Below are positions 33,501-42,145 of a stretch of 64,000 nt of DNA, in pieces. The stretch is from Cyanosarcina radialis HA8281-LM2 (GTDB lineage: Bacteria; Cyanobacteriota; Cyanobacteriia; Cyanobacteriales; CCAP-1448). The notes under the pieces were generated by a model. It was not told where the DNA came from. It saw only the letters and a list, made by a program, of their open reading frames with translations, and searched no databases. The stretch is taken from contig JAHHHA010000020.1 in NCBI GenBank assembly GCA_019359615.1, positions 51,963 to 115,962 on the forward strand. Reading direction: 5' to 3'. The position numbers and the translations under genes are program-made. How positions within the stretch are numbered: position 1 is the stretch's first letter; every line of letters starts with the position of its first letter.

Positions 33501-35459
33501 ATGCCGCTAGTCAAATCTCGATCGGATCTAGAAAACCGCTTGCAGGAAATTCCTTCGGAACCAGGAATTTACCTCATGCGGGATGAAAACGGTGACATCC
33601 TCTATATTGGCAAATCGAAGAATCTGCGATCGCGAGTTCGTTCGTATTTTCGGAATTCTCAACCCCTCAGCCCTCGCATTGCCTTGATGGTAAGGCAAGT
33701 AGCAGAGATCGAGTTTATCGTCACCGATACCGAGCCGGAAGCTTTGGCTCTAGAAGCAAATTTAGTCAAGCAACATCAACCTCATTTCAACGTTCTGCTC
33801 AAAGATGATAAGAAATATCCCTACATTCTCATCACTTGGTCGGAACCATATCCCCGAATTTTCCTAACTCGCAATCGTCGTTTGGGAAACAAAAAAGATA
33901 AATATTACGGCCCTTATGTTGACGCTCGTGCCTTGCGCGATACTCTGCGATTAGTCAAGCAAATATTTCCTTTACGCCAGCGGCCGCAAGCTCTATTTAA
34001 AGATCGTCCCTGCCTCAACTACGATCTCGGCCGTTGCGTGGGGGTGTGTCAAGAATTAATTTCCTCTCAAGAGTATCATCAACTAGTTCAAAAAGTGGCG
34101 ATGGTCTTTCAAGGACGCACCGACGAACTGGTTGAAATTCTAAGCAATCAAATGGCCAAAGCGGCGGCGGAATTAAAGTTTGAAGAAGCTGCTAAACTTC
34201 GCGATCGCATTGCGAGTTTAAAATCTTTATTTGCCGGACAAAAAGTATCTTTACCCGACGATACCATCTCTAGAGATGCGATCGCTTTGGCAGCCGATCG
34301 CCAACACGCCTGCATTCAATTATTTCAAATTCGGGCGGGCAAGTTAGTCGGACGTTTGGGATTTGTAGCAGAAGTTCCCCAGATGGGGGAGAGGGCGAGA
34401 TGGGGAGATGGGGAGATGGGGAGACAAGGGAGCAATTCTAAATTCTTGAACTCAACACTCAACACTTCCCAAACTCCGAACTCCATTGACTTTGGGGCAA
34501 TTTTGCAGCGAGTTTTGGAAGAACATTATCAAAATGCCGATCCTGTAGAAATACCCGCAGAGATTTTAGTTCAACACGAATTACCCGATGGCGAAATTTT
34601 GTCAGAGTTTTTAACTGCCAAAAAGCAAAGTAAAGTTCGCATTATTGCCCCTCAACGGCAAACCAAGGCAGAACTCATTGAAATGGTAGAACGCAACGCC
34701 AATTATGAATTATTGAAGTTGCAAAAACTAGATGAAAGTAACGCTCGATCCCTTGAAGATTTAGCCAACATTCTCGATCTGCCAGAACCCCCGCGACGGA
34801 TTGAATGTTACGATATCTCTCACATTCAAGGCTCGAATGCCGTTGGCTCTCAGGTGGTATTTATCGATGGCTTGCCTGCCAAACAATATTATCGCCATTA
34901 TAAAATCAAAAATCCGGCAGTTAATCCCGGTCATTCTGATGATTTTGCTAGTCTGTCAGAAGTGATTCATCGCCGCTTTCGCTCGTATATAGAAAATCCT
35001 CAATTGCCCAGATTTGGCAATCCTGACTGGCCGGATTTATTGACGATCGATGGTGGCAAAGGACAATTATCAGCCGTAGTTAAAGTTTTGCAAGATGCGA
35101 ACTTATTAGAAGATTTAAAAGTAGTAAGTTTAGCCAAACAGCGAGAAGAAGTATTTTTACCAGGTGAATCTTTCCCGTTGAATACTAACTCCGAACAACC
35201 GGGTATCCAATTGTTACGCCGACTGCGAGATGAAGCCCATCGATTTGCTGTCAGCTTTCATCGGCAACAAAGAAGCGATAAATTAAGGCGATCGCGTTTA
35301 GATGAAATTCCCGGATTAGGGTTCAAGCGCCAAAAACAATTACTAGCGCATTTTCGCTCGATCGATTATATTCGCGAAGCTAATGTCGAACAACTGGCCC
35401 AAGCCCCTGGAATCGGACCGCATTTAGCGCAAGACATCTACAACTATTTTCATCCCTAG
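33501..35459 (+). CDS. uvrC: Excinuclease ABC subunit C with an in-frame repeat insertion
   Basis: The start is placed at ATG 33501 ([20 protein letters not shown]), 652 residues; an upstream extension is not conserved. UvrC makes both incisions in nucleotide excision repair. It has the GIY-YIG domain ([27 protein letters not shown]), the Cys-containing C-x(6)-C region ([15 protein letters not shown]), a UVR domain ([17 protein letters not shown]), the RNase H-like domain ([25 protein letters not shown]) and C-terminal HhH. Between UVR and the RNase H-like domain, residues about 294-329 read [19 protein letters not shown], then [10 protein letters not shown], encoded by 34381-34487, the same repeat as in rnpA. 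It lies at a domain boundary. Confidence 0.95.
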   Translation: MPLVKSRSDLENRLQEIPSEPGIYLMRDENGDILYIGKSKNLRSRVRSYFRNSQPLSPRIALMVRQVAEIEFIVTDTEPEALALEANLVKQHQPHFNVLLKDDKKYPYILITWSEPYPRIFLTRNRRLGNKKDKYYGPYVDARALRDTLRLVKQIFPLRQRPQALFKDRPCLNYDLGRCVGVCQELISSQEYHQLVQKVAMVFQGRTDELVEILSNQMAKAAAELKFEEAAKLRDRIASLKSLFAGQKVSLPDDTISRDAIALAADRQHACIQLFQIRAGKLVGRLGFVAEVPQMGERARWGDGEMGRQGSNSKFLNSTLNTSQTPNSIDFGAILQRVLEEHYQNADPVEIPAEILVQHELPDGEILSEFLTAKKQSKVRIIAPQRQTKAELIEMVERNANYELLKLQKLDESNARSLEDLANILDLPEPPRRIECYDISHIQGSNAVGSQVVFIDGLPAKQYYRHYKIKNPAVNPGHSDDFASLSEVIHRRFRSYIENPQLPRFGNPDWPDLLTIDGGKGQLSAVVKVLQDANLLEDLKVVSLAKQREEVFLPGESFPLNTNSEQPGIQLLRRLRDEAHRFAVSFHRQQRSDKLRRSRLDEIPGLGFKRQKQLLAHFRSIDYIREANVEQLAQAPGIGPHLAQDIYNYFHP

Positions 35460-35663
35460 TCCTAACAGGCATGGAGTAAATTGCGAATTGCGAACTGTTA
35501 ATTGTGAATTGGTAGAGCGATCGCACGGGTTAGCACTAACTAGTTCTATGTGTGCTAAGGTATGGACTGAGAATAAAATTCGGCCTTGCAGTTGGCGATC
35601 GGTTTCGACAGGCGTGTCTCCGAATTCAAGTCTCTACAACATTCCGCTCTCTGGAGATACTCC

Positions 35664-35978
35664 ATGTCAATTTATGTAGGTAACATATCCTACCAGGTTA
35701 ACCAAGAAGATTTAAGCCAAGTTTTTGCTGAGTATGGAACTGTAAAGCAAGTTCAAATCCCTACCGATCGAGAAACCGGCCGCCCTCGTGGGTTTGGTTT
35801 TGTCGAAATGTCAACAGATGCTGAAGAAGTAGCGGCGATCGAAGCCCTCGATGGCGCTGAATGGATGGGGCGCGAACTCAAAGTTAACAAGGCTAAGCCT
35901 CGCGAAGATAGAAGACCCGATAATCGCGATCGCAGCGGTTGGTCGAATAGCGGTAGATCTTCTTCAAGAAGCTATTAA
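35664..35978 (+). CDS. RRM-type RNA-binding protein (Rbp family)
   Basis: The start is ATG 35664 (MSIYVGNISYQVNQEDLSQV), 104 residues. It has a single RNA recognition motif with RNP2 IYVGNI and RNP1 RGFGFVEM, and a short tail rich in Arg, Asp, Ser and Gly (NRDRSGWSNSGRSSSRSY). This is the cyanobacterial cold-shock Rbp type. A 200-bp leader without another gene precedes it, in line with the long 5' UTRs known for cold-regulated rbp genes. A terminator and then rpsU follow, the arrangement described for rbpA1-rpsU in Anabaena. Confidence 0.93.
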   Translation: MSIYVGNISYQVNQEDLSQVFAEYGTVKQVQIPTDRETGRPRGFGFVEMSTDAEEVAAIEALDGAEWMGRELKVNKAKPREDRRPDNRDRSGWSNSGRSSSRSY

Positions 35979-36012
35979 TCCTTGGGATTTAACGATTTCA
36001 CTGTCAGGTTTT

Positions 36013-36040
36013 AAGGGCAGACGAACGATCTGCCCTTTTT
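36013..36040 (+). terminator. Rho-independent terminator between rbp and rpsU
   Basis: AAGGGCAGA (36013-36021) pairs with TCTGCCCTT (36029-36037) across a 7-nt loop and is followed by TTT. It lies 35 bp after the rbp stop and 150 bp before rpsU. It probably ends most rbp transcripts, with partial read-through to rpsU possible. Confidence 0.8.
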
Positions 36041-36189
36041 GGCACTCTAATTAAATAGACGATCGCTCGATAGAACTTACAAGCAACTATTCTAGAGAAA
36101 TTAGAGATTATAGAGTTGAAAAAGTGAAACTGGTGTCAGTCGAGATCGTCACCAAACTAAGACCATCAAAAGTTAATTAAGGAGGTAGA

Positions 36190-36381
36190 ATGGCTCAAGT
36201 AGTTCTCGGAGAACGCGAAGGGATCGATTCAGCTTTACGTCGTTTTAAGCGCAAAGTTTCTCAAGCCGGAATTTTTCCAGATCTGAGGAAGCATCGACAC
36301 TTTGAAACCCCGATCGAAAAACGCAAGCGCAAAGCCATAGCCAAGCGCAAGCAACGTCGGAGACGCACGCCTCAAGGTTAG
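36190..36381 (+). CDS. rpsU: 30S ribosomal protein S21
   Basis: This 63-residue S21 ([20 protein letters not shown] to [12 protein letters not shown]) has the conserved start [24 protein letters not shown] and a very basic C-terminal helix. S21 sits at the platform near the anti-Shine-Dalgarno helix and aids initiation. A strong ribosome binding site (AAGGAGGT) ends a few bases before the ATG. In cyanobacteria rpsU often follows an rbp gene and shares its cold response. Confidence 0.97.
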   Translation: MAQVVLGEREGIDSALRRFKRKVSQAGIFPDLRKHRHFETPIEKRKRKAIAKRKQRRRRTPQG

Positions 36382-36383
36382 AG

Positions 36384-36480
36384 AGAGGGAGATGGGGAGA
36401 TGGGGAGATGGGGAGATGGGGAGAATTTTTAACTCAACACTCCACACTCCACACTTAAAACTTCCATAGCTTCTAAACTC
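36384..36480. repeat. Compound intergenic repeat (GGGGAGAT)n - CAACACTCCACACT - CTAAACTC
   Basis: Units run GGAGATGGGGAGATGGGG, AGAATTTTTAACTCAACACTCC, then CTAAACTCCTAAACTCCT. It is an intergenic member of the repeat family that also occurs inside rnpA (about 31104-31220) and uvrC (34381-34487). It fills the gap between rpsU and the deacetylase-like gene and holds no other signal. Confidence 0.85.
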
Positions 36481-36502
36481 CTAAACTCCTAAACTCCTAT
36501 TT

Positions 36503-37423
36503 ATGCTCCCCGTAATCTACTCAGATGAGTTTTTAGACCATAAGACGGGTCGATTTCATCCAGAAAGACCAGAACGACTCAGTGCGATCGTCGATGCGTT
36601 AAAAGCAGCACCTTGGGCAGATAGAATCGAGTGGCATCTGCCGACACCAGCAGACGCTCGAAATCTAATGCCTATACTGCGACAGGTTCACTCCCGCAGC
36701 TACATTGAGACAGTGGAGAGGATAGCGCAAACAGGGGGCGGTGCTTTAGATCCCGACACCCCCGTTTCTCCACGCAGTTATGATGTGGCCTTGCTAGCGG
36801 CGAGTGCTTGGTTGGATGGGGTCGATCGCGTCTTGACTACTCGCAACCCCGCTTTTGTGCTGGCACGTCCTCCGGGACACCACGCTGAAAGCGATGTGGG
36901 AATGGGATTTTGTCTGTTTTCTAATGCCGCGATCGCTGCCCGTTACGCTCTCAACCAACCGGGTGTCGATCGCGTTGCTATCCTCGATTGGGACGTACAT
37001 CACGGCAACGGCACTCAGGCGATCGTGGAAAATAATCCTCAAATCGCTTACTGTTCTTTGCATCAGTTCCCTTGTTACCCAGGTACGGGGAAAGCTGACG
37101 AACGTGGGGCACATAATAACGTTCTCAATTTGCCACTGCCTCCTAGTAGCACGATCGGTACTTATCAACCGCTGTTGGAAACCAAAGTCATCCCGTTTTT
37201 GAGCGATTTTCACCCCGATTTGCTCATCGTTAGTGCTGGTTACGATGCTAATGCTGCCGATCCCCTAGCGGGAATGGCATTGCAACCCCAAGACTATGGA
37301 CTCTTGACTCAATATTGCTTGCAAGTAACTAGAGCGATCGTCTTTGGGCTAGAAGGAGGTTACGATCTCGATGCTTTGGCTCGATCGGTTGTAGAGACGA
37401 TTCAGCCCTGCTTGCGTGCCTAA
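36503..37423 (+). CDS. Histone deacetylase family (acetylpolyamine/acetoin-type) amidohydrolase
   Basis: This 306-residue zinc hydrolase is of the HDAC superfamily. The active-site motifs are complete: RPPGHHAE near residue 125, DWDVHHGNGTQ near 170, the Asp in SAGYDANAADPLAG, and the Gly-Gly-Tyr in FGLEGGYDL. Bacterial members deacetylate polyamines, acetylated proteins or small amides; the substrate here is unknown. The N-terminal YSDEFLDHKTGRFHPERPERLSAI is a family signature. It is convergent with the two-component sensor gene downstream (12-bp gap). Confidence 0.94.
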   Translation: MLPVIYSDEFLDHKTGRFHPERPERLSAIVDALKAAPWADRIEWHLPTPADARNLMPILRQVHSRSYIETVERIAQTGGGALDPDTPVSPRSYDVALLAASAWLDGVDRVLTTRNPAFVLARPPGHHAESDVGMGFCLFSNAAIAARYALNQPGVDRVAILDWDVHHGNGTQAIVENNPQIAYCSLHQFPCYPGTGKADERGAHNNVLNLPLPPSSTIGTYQPLLETKVIPFLSDFHPDLLIVSAGYDANAADPLAGMALQPQDYGLLTQYCLQVTRAIVFGLEGGYDLDALARSVVETIQPCLRA

Positions 37424-37435
37424 TGCGACTTAACT

Positions 37436-38773
37436 CTAACTGCTTGGTGCTAAAGGTAGTCGGATAGTGAAACAACTACCCGCACCTAATTCGCTGGTAA
37501 CAGCGATCGCACCTCCATGATTTTGGGCGATATTTTGGGCAATAGCCAATCCCAACCCAAACCCCGAACCGTAAGAGCGAGAGCGATCTGCCCTCCAAAA
37601 ACGCTCGAAGATCTGCTCTAGGCAATCGGGAGCGATCCCAACTCCCGTATCGCGAACTTTAACCAAGATTTGGCTTTCCTGGCGATTGGTTTCGATCTCG
37701 ACGGTGCCTGTATCTGGAGTGTAACGCAAGGCATTATCGATCGAGTTGGCAAACAGACGGGTGAGTTGCACCCCATCTCCAAATACCTCCAGACGATCTA
37801 GGATCTTTGCCTGGAAATGAATGCCTTTGATGTCGGCTTGAGGGCCATACAGTCGAACTAGCTCCTGCAACACTTCGGTCAGATTTACTCGCTCTCGTTT
37901 TGGAGATGGTGCTTTGTCGGTTCGAGCCAACAGCAATAAATCTTCCGTCAACGCCGTCATTTGAGTCGTGGCGCTGGCGATCGCTTGGAATTTTTCGGCA
38001 TCTGACGATCTCATCCCTTCTGGATATTTGAGGGCGACAGCGGCATTACTTTTAATTGCCATCAAGGGGTTGCGAAGCTCGTGAGAGGCATCAGCGGTAA
38101 ACCGCTGGAGTCTTTGAAAGCTTTTTTCGATCGGCTGCATCGCCTGGCGAGTCAGCCAAATTCCCCCCACCCCACTCAGTGCTAATGCCAAAACAATTCC
38201 AGTACCTAATTGCCAATCTAATTGGTTCAGAGTTGTATTTAGCTCTTCAAGGGATTCACTAACTCGAACGTAGCCAATTAACTCCCCATTGCTTTCTTCT
38301 GTTCTCACGGGTAAGGTGATACTTTGGGCTGGATAAGGTAATGTGTGAGTTTGAAAAGTTTGCTTCGGATTAAAGGGCCAAACTATCGGTTTATTTCCTC
38401 GCTGCTCGATTAAATGTCCCTGAAGATCGAACCACTGTACTGTTTGATTAGAGTTAATCGATAAATCTTTACCGTCAACTGTCAATTTTTGTTTCTTGTT
38501 ATTATTTGTCAATTTTTTGTCTTCTTTCTCATCTTCATCTTTCTCATCCTCAGTCGGCTGGTTATTTTCTTTGTCGCCATCGACAATTAAGTTATCTTCT
38601 CCTTTGTCAAGTTCTCCAACTGAGATTCTAGCTAGAACTTCTAGCCGTCGATCGAACTCTATTTTTAAGCTGCTGGCAAATGTAATGCGAACGGCGATGG
38701 CAAATATTCCCAAAATCGTAGCTAGCACTATTAAATAAGAAAATAGTAATCGATAGCGAATCGCTTGAAACAT
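37436..38773 (-). CDS. Sensor histidine kinase, RppB-like
   Basis: This 445-residue membrane sensor has a TM1 YRLLFSYLIVLATILGIFAIAVRI, an extracytoplasmic region of about 150 residues with a strongly acidic, low-complexity stretch (NNQPTEDEKDEDEKEDKKL), and a TM2 LGTGIVLALALSGVGGIWL. The kinase core follows: the H-box FTADASHELRNPLMAI (phospho-acceptor His), N-box FANSIDNALRYTPD, and G-boxes DTGVGIAPDCLEQIFERFWR and GSGFGLGLAIAQNI. The gene follows an OmpR-type regulator by 8 bp in one operon. The pair resembles RppA/RppB (linked in Synechocystis to redox and nickel responses). The acidic loop could bind a metal, but this is inference. Confidence 0.88.
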   Translation of the reverse strand: MFQAIRYRLLFSYLIVLATILGIFAIAVRITFASSLKIEFDRRLEVLARISVGELDKGEDNLIVDGDKENNQPTEDEKDEDEKEDKKLTNNNKKQKLTVDGKDLSINSNQTVQWFDLQGHLIEQRGNKPIVWPFNPKQTFQTHTLPYPAQSITLPVRTEESNGELIGYVRVSESLEELNTTLNQLDWQLGTGIVLALALSGVGGIWLTRQAMQPIEKSFQRLQRFTADASHELRNPLMAIKSNAAVALKYPEGMRSSDAEKFQAIASATTQMTALTEDLLLLARTDKAPSPKRERVNLTEVLQELVRLYGPQADIKGIHFQAKILDRLEVFGDGVQLTRLFANSIDNALRYTPDTGTVEIETNRQESQILVKVRDTGVGIAPDCLEQIFERFWRADRSRSYGSGFGLGLAIAQNIAQNHGGAIAVTSELGAGSCFTIRLPLAPSS

Positions 38774-38781
38774 TCCACTTA

Positions 38782-39462
38782 TTACTTATTACTTCTCAAA
38801 AGACGATAACCAACACCATAAACTGTTTCGATCGCGATCTCTTGACTGCCAACAGATTTTAGTTTATGGCGCAAGTTCGTGATGTGGGTTTTAATCGTAT
38901 TTTCTCCCGCAACTTTATCTACTTCCCAGAGTCGATCGAGCAACATCGATCGAGTGAAAACCTGAGTTGGATTATAGAGAAAGCATTCTAAAATTAAATA
39001 TTCCTTGGGGGTGAGATTTAACGCAGCTTCACCATAAGTGACTGTATGGGATGCTAAGTTAATTTCTAGTTTACCGTAGCGCCGAATATGCGGTTGTAAC
39101 TGAGGCGGACGACGTGATAAGGCGCGAATGCGGGCAGATAGTTCTTCCAATTCAAAAGGCTTTACTAAATAATCATCCGCCCCAGCATCTAAGCCAATGA
39201 CTTTATCAGTAGTAGTGTCTTTTGCCGTCAACATGAGGACGAAACCAGTGTATCCTAGCGATCGCAACTGCTGACACAGGTTAATACCATCGAGCTTGGG
39301 CAGCATCAAGTCTAATAAAATTAGATCGTAGGTAATAGATAAAGCATAATTTTGTCCTTGAATTCCATCAAATGCCATATCTACGACGTGGTGTTGGTGT
39401 CGCAAATCTTCAGCCAAAGGTTTAGCGATGCGATCGTCATCTTCAACTAATAATATTCTCAA
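38782..39462 (-). CDS. OmpR-family response regulator, RppA-like
   Basis: This 226-residue regulator has an N-terminal receiver domain with the acidic pocket VEDDDR, phospho-acceptor Asp in YDLILLDLMLPKLDG (near residue 51), Thr/Lys switch residues in LTAKD and DDYLVKPF, and a C-terminal winged helix (YGEAALNLTPKEYLILECFLYNPTQVFTRSMLLDRLW). It is encoded just upstream of the sensor kinase on the same strand. The combination resembles the RppA/RppB pair of cyanobacteria. Its target genes are not evident; the porin gene 84 bp upstream on the same strand is a candidate. Confidence 0.9.
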   Translation of the reverse strand: MRILLVEDDDRIAKPLAEDLRHQHHVVDMAFDGIQGQNYALSITYDLILLDLMLPKLDGINLCQQLRSLGYTGFVLMLTAKDTTTDKVIGLDAGADDYLVKPFELEELSARIRALSRRPPQLQPHIRRYGKLEINLASHTVTYGEAALNLTPKEYLILECFLYNPTQVFTRSMLLDRLWEVDKVAGENTIKTHITNLRHKLKSVGSQEIAIETVYGVGYRLLRSNK

Positions 39463-39545
39463 TAATCTTCACCTCCTACTTCTATCGTGCCCTCATCCCC
39501 CAGCCCCTTCTCCCTCTTCTTGGGAGAAGGGGAAAAGGTGAAACG

Positions 39546-40880
39546 TTAAAACTCGAATGTCGTTCTGACTGTAAACACGAAGATATCGGGATTGCTATTG
39601 TCGTGGTTTGGTGCGGTAATCCAAATTAAACCTGGTGCGATTGTAATTCGATCGCCTATCCGAGCGCTATAGAATGTTTCTAAGTGTAAAGATAGATCTC
39701 GATCGCGGCTTTGACCATCGATTAGAAAACCGCTGGTTCTAGTTAATCGAGGCTCTTGGCCGATAACGATACCTAACAGATTGCCTTTTTTCCCTAGATT
39801 GGGAAATGCTAGTGTCAGGGCATAATTCCAAATATCGGCGCTGCCTAAATCGATAACATTGGCTTTAGTTAATCCTACCCAACCGCCGATCGCCAGTTTG
39901 TCACTAAAGGCAAAAGAGGCAGAAATTCCATAAGAATTGCCGATAACGGGACTTTCTAAATTTATCTGCGATCGCCCAGATCCAGTTTCAGTTTCCAAGC
40001 TGGAATTGTTATATGTATAAATGTAAGTGAAGCCCACCAAGAAGCGCTCGCTTGGTTCAAATTTTAGTTGCGCAAATGCACTTTTATTGCCGTTGAATAA
40101 GCCGCCCGATCGAGGCTCGTTGCCCTCGTCGCTGAAATATCCCAAACTGATACTAAGTTCGTCTGTGAAGTCGTAATCGAATTGTAATCCGACATCGCCC
40201 ACCAACCTATGAATCGGGTTTTCCTCTCCAAATTCAGAAATAGATGCAGCAGTTCCTTCATTACCACCACCTAAAAACGGATTGAGATCGTCTAGGTCAT
40301 TACCAGCGGTAGAAATATAAACGCTAGCTCGATCGCCAATCGGGAACTGGTAAGATAGTTCGCTTAGCTCGAAGCGATCGGTACTACCAGGAAAACTCAG
40401 CCGTCCTTCAAACGTGCGTTCCCCAACAAACGAAAATTCCCGTCTATTTCCACTTTCCAGCCCGATTTCTAAAGTATCTTTCCCCGTAAAGCTGGCGTTG
40501 ACTTTGAGTTCGACGCTCGATTGAAACACCAGTGGTTCGTCAACTTCTTTGCCAGCTACATCGCTAAGTCCAAAAACAGCTTCCCCTTCTAAAACAACTG
40601 TTGGAGAAAATTGCGGCGATTCTAAGTCAGAAGCCCCATTTTTTGGAGTTTCATTCAGATTTTGTGGCTCATCTGGTACGGGATCGGAACCTTCGGCGAT
40701 CGGCTGTACGTCTAACTCATCAACGGGAGTAACCTGTCCCAAGCGATCGTCTGTCAGTGGCAAGACTTGTTGGGCAATATTTCGATCGTTGTCAAATCGG
40801 TTGATAACTTGGGGATCTGTGGCGAAGCAACACGATTCTTTGGTGACAACCGTGGCTGCTATCAGTCCTAGAACATCCAT
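39546..40880 (-). CDS. Outer-membrane porin-like protein without SLH domain
   Basis: This 444-residue protein looks like the C-terminal barrel of cyanobacterial iron-uptake/Som-type porins: regular alternating strands such as FEGRLSFPGSTDRFELSELSYQFPIGDRASVYIS, LNPFLGGGNEGTAASISEFGEENPIHR, ELSISLGYFSDEG and a terminal Phe (FTVRTTFEF). Those porins normally start with a signal peptide and an SLH domain; here neither is clear (MDVLGLIAATVVTKESCCFA is short, then an acidic linker). The N-terminus may be truncated or degenerate. It lies upstream of the two-component genes on the same strand. Confidence 0.72.
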   Translation of the reverse strand: MDVLGLIAATVVTKESCCFATDPQVINRFDNDRNIAQQVLPLTDDRLGQVTPVDELDVQPIAEGSDPVPDEPQNLNETPKNGASDLESPQFSPTVVLEGEAVFGLSDVAGKEVDEPLVFQSSVELKVNASFTGKDTLEIGLESGNRREFSFVGERTFEGRLSFPGSTDRFELSELSYQFPIGDRASVYISTAGNDLDDLNPFLGGGNEGTAASISEFGEENPIHRLVGDVGLQFDYDFTDELSISLGYFSDEGNEPRSGGLFNGNKSAFAQLKFEPSERFLVGFTYIYTYNNSSLETETGSGRSQINLESPVIGNSYGISASFAFSDKLAIGGWVGLTKANVIDLGSADIWNYALTLAFPNLGKKGNLLGIVIGQEPRLTRTSGFLIDGQSRDRDLSLHLETFYSARIGDRITIAPGLIWITAPNHDNSNPDIFVFTVRTTFEF

Positions 40881-40930
40881 TTATTTTCCTGGGATTCTAG
40901 GTAAACTTCTCTTTGATATCGATCGTACCA

Positions 40931-40958
40931 GTAGAGACGTAGCAGTGTACGTCTCTAC
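40931..40958. repeat. GTAGAGACGTA...TACGTCTCTAC inverted repeat
   Basis: An 11-bp perfect-arm hairpin (40931-40941 and 40948-40958) with loop GCAGTG. A related GTAGAGAC...GTCTCTAC copy follows prfA at about 6883-6913. It lies in the 304-bp gap 40881-41184, which also holds GC-rich GCGGTTCCGTCGTTGCACGG-like and GCCTGCGGCATGGC-like segments and a lone AGGACTTACGC end (about 41085), but no gene. Confidence 0.75.
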
Positions 40959-41184
40959 ATTCAGATAGGTTTAGAAAGAGGTTTGACAGGTTATAGGCGA
41001 TACGTGCTACGCACAGGAGGACGCGGTTCCGTCGTTGCACGGCGGAACTCCAGCGTCCGTCGCTACGCCAACGCTAGTTTTAACAGGACTTACGCAAAAC
41101 CTCTAAATGTAGGGTGTGTATAGCCTGCGGCATGGCTACGCTAAAGCGCTGCCGTTAGCACCGCGACCACTATCAATGGTGTGG

Positions 41185-41925
41185 CTAATCATCATCGTCG
41201 TCATCATCGTCAACCGTAGAAACGGAAACCAGTTTCACGACATTATCTTGGATTAGCCCGATCCCTGGTGCATAGAACTTGAATCCGACATTACCAGGTT
41301 CTAAAGGTGTCATTTCTTTGATTTTCAAACAGTTTTTAAACTTTTTCCTGGGTGTCTGTACCACTTCGCTGAGGCTGATGATTTCTGACCGATCTAGAGC
41401 AACTCCAGGAGCGACTTCATTAAAAAATCTGGCTCCTAGTAATACAGTTCCTGGCATGATAATCCCAGGTTTAGCTCCTCTGACTCCGGCTCGCCAAGCT
41501 CCATCATGACTGACTATCTGCCCGTTTTCATAAATATCTACATCCTCTCCAAAATAAACAACGCTATTATCTCGGTTACAGATGGCAAAATAGTTTCTGG
41601 AAATCTCAACTAACTGACCGCCTTTAGTTTCTGCCTCTTGAACTACTCGCGTTTGGATACCGTTTATCGTCTGAGTTTGGTGCAGCACGGTGATGGTCAA
41701 ACGAACCTCCTTCCCGTCTTCTTTGCCTACTAAAAGCTTTTGAAAACCTGGCTTCAGGATAAAAAAAGGATTGCGTCCGGCTGATGAAAACCCCCTGCAC
41801 TTTTTAAACATAAAGGAACTGGTAAACTCTGGCCCTTGGGCAACAGCAATTCTCGCTCCAACTAGGATAGTCGGCAACATCAGGGCAACCACAAAAATCG
41901 ATTCGATCGCTTTTCTATTCTTCAT
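41185..41925 (-). CDS. Secreted protein of unknown function with a poly-aspartate tail
   Basis: The start is preferred at ATG 41925 (MKNRKAIESIFVVALMLPTI), 246 residues; an upstream frame from 41973 adds a polar stretch. The first 30 residues form a signal peptide (SIFVVALMLPTILVGARIAVAQG). The mature part has a repeating beta pattern (NPFFILKPGFQKLLVGKEDGKEVRLTITVLHQTQ, YFGEDVDIYENGQIVSHDGAWRAGVRGAKPGIIMPGTVLLGARFF) seen in secreted bacterial proteins of unknown role. It ends in eight consecutive Asp residues encoded by GAC/GAT triplets, possibly a slippage product or a calcium-binding tail. Confidence 0.8.
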   Translation of the reverse strand: MKNRKAIESIFVVALMLPTILVGARIAVAQGPEFTSSFMFKKCRGFSSAGRNPFFILKPGFQKLLVGKEDGKEVRLTITVLHQTQTINGIQTRVVQEAETKGGQLVEISRNYFAICNRDNSVVYFGEDVDIYENGQIVSHDGAWRAGVRGAKPGIIMPGTVLLGARFFNEVAPGVALDRSEIISLSEVVQTPRKKFKNCLKIKEMTPLEPGNVGFKFYAPGIGLIQDNVVKLVSVSTVDDDDDDDD

Positions 41926-42145
41926 CTTCTTGTCCTCCCCAGAAGTATGAGACTTCTGGCTATTCACCGACAACAGAATAGAAAATAAATGTCAAGAACT
42001 CGACAAGATTATCTGTGGTTTTAGTAAAAAGCTAGCACTGACGTAATTGTACTGTGTTGCATCTAATCGAAAAATGCTATATGACATTCAACCCCCGAAC
42101 TGGTATATCTAGTAACTGGTGACTGACTGAGAAAAAAGCAAAACA

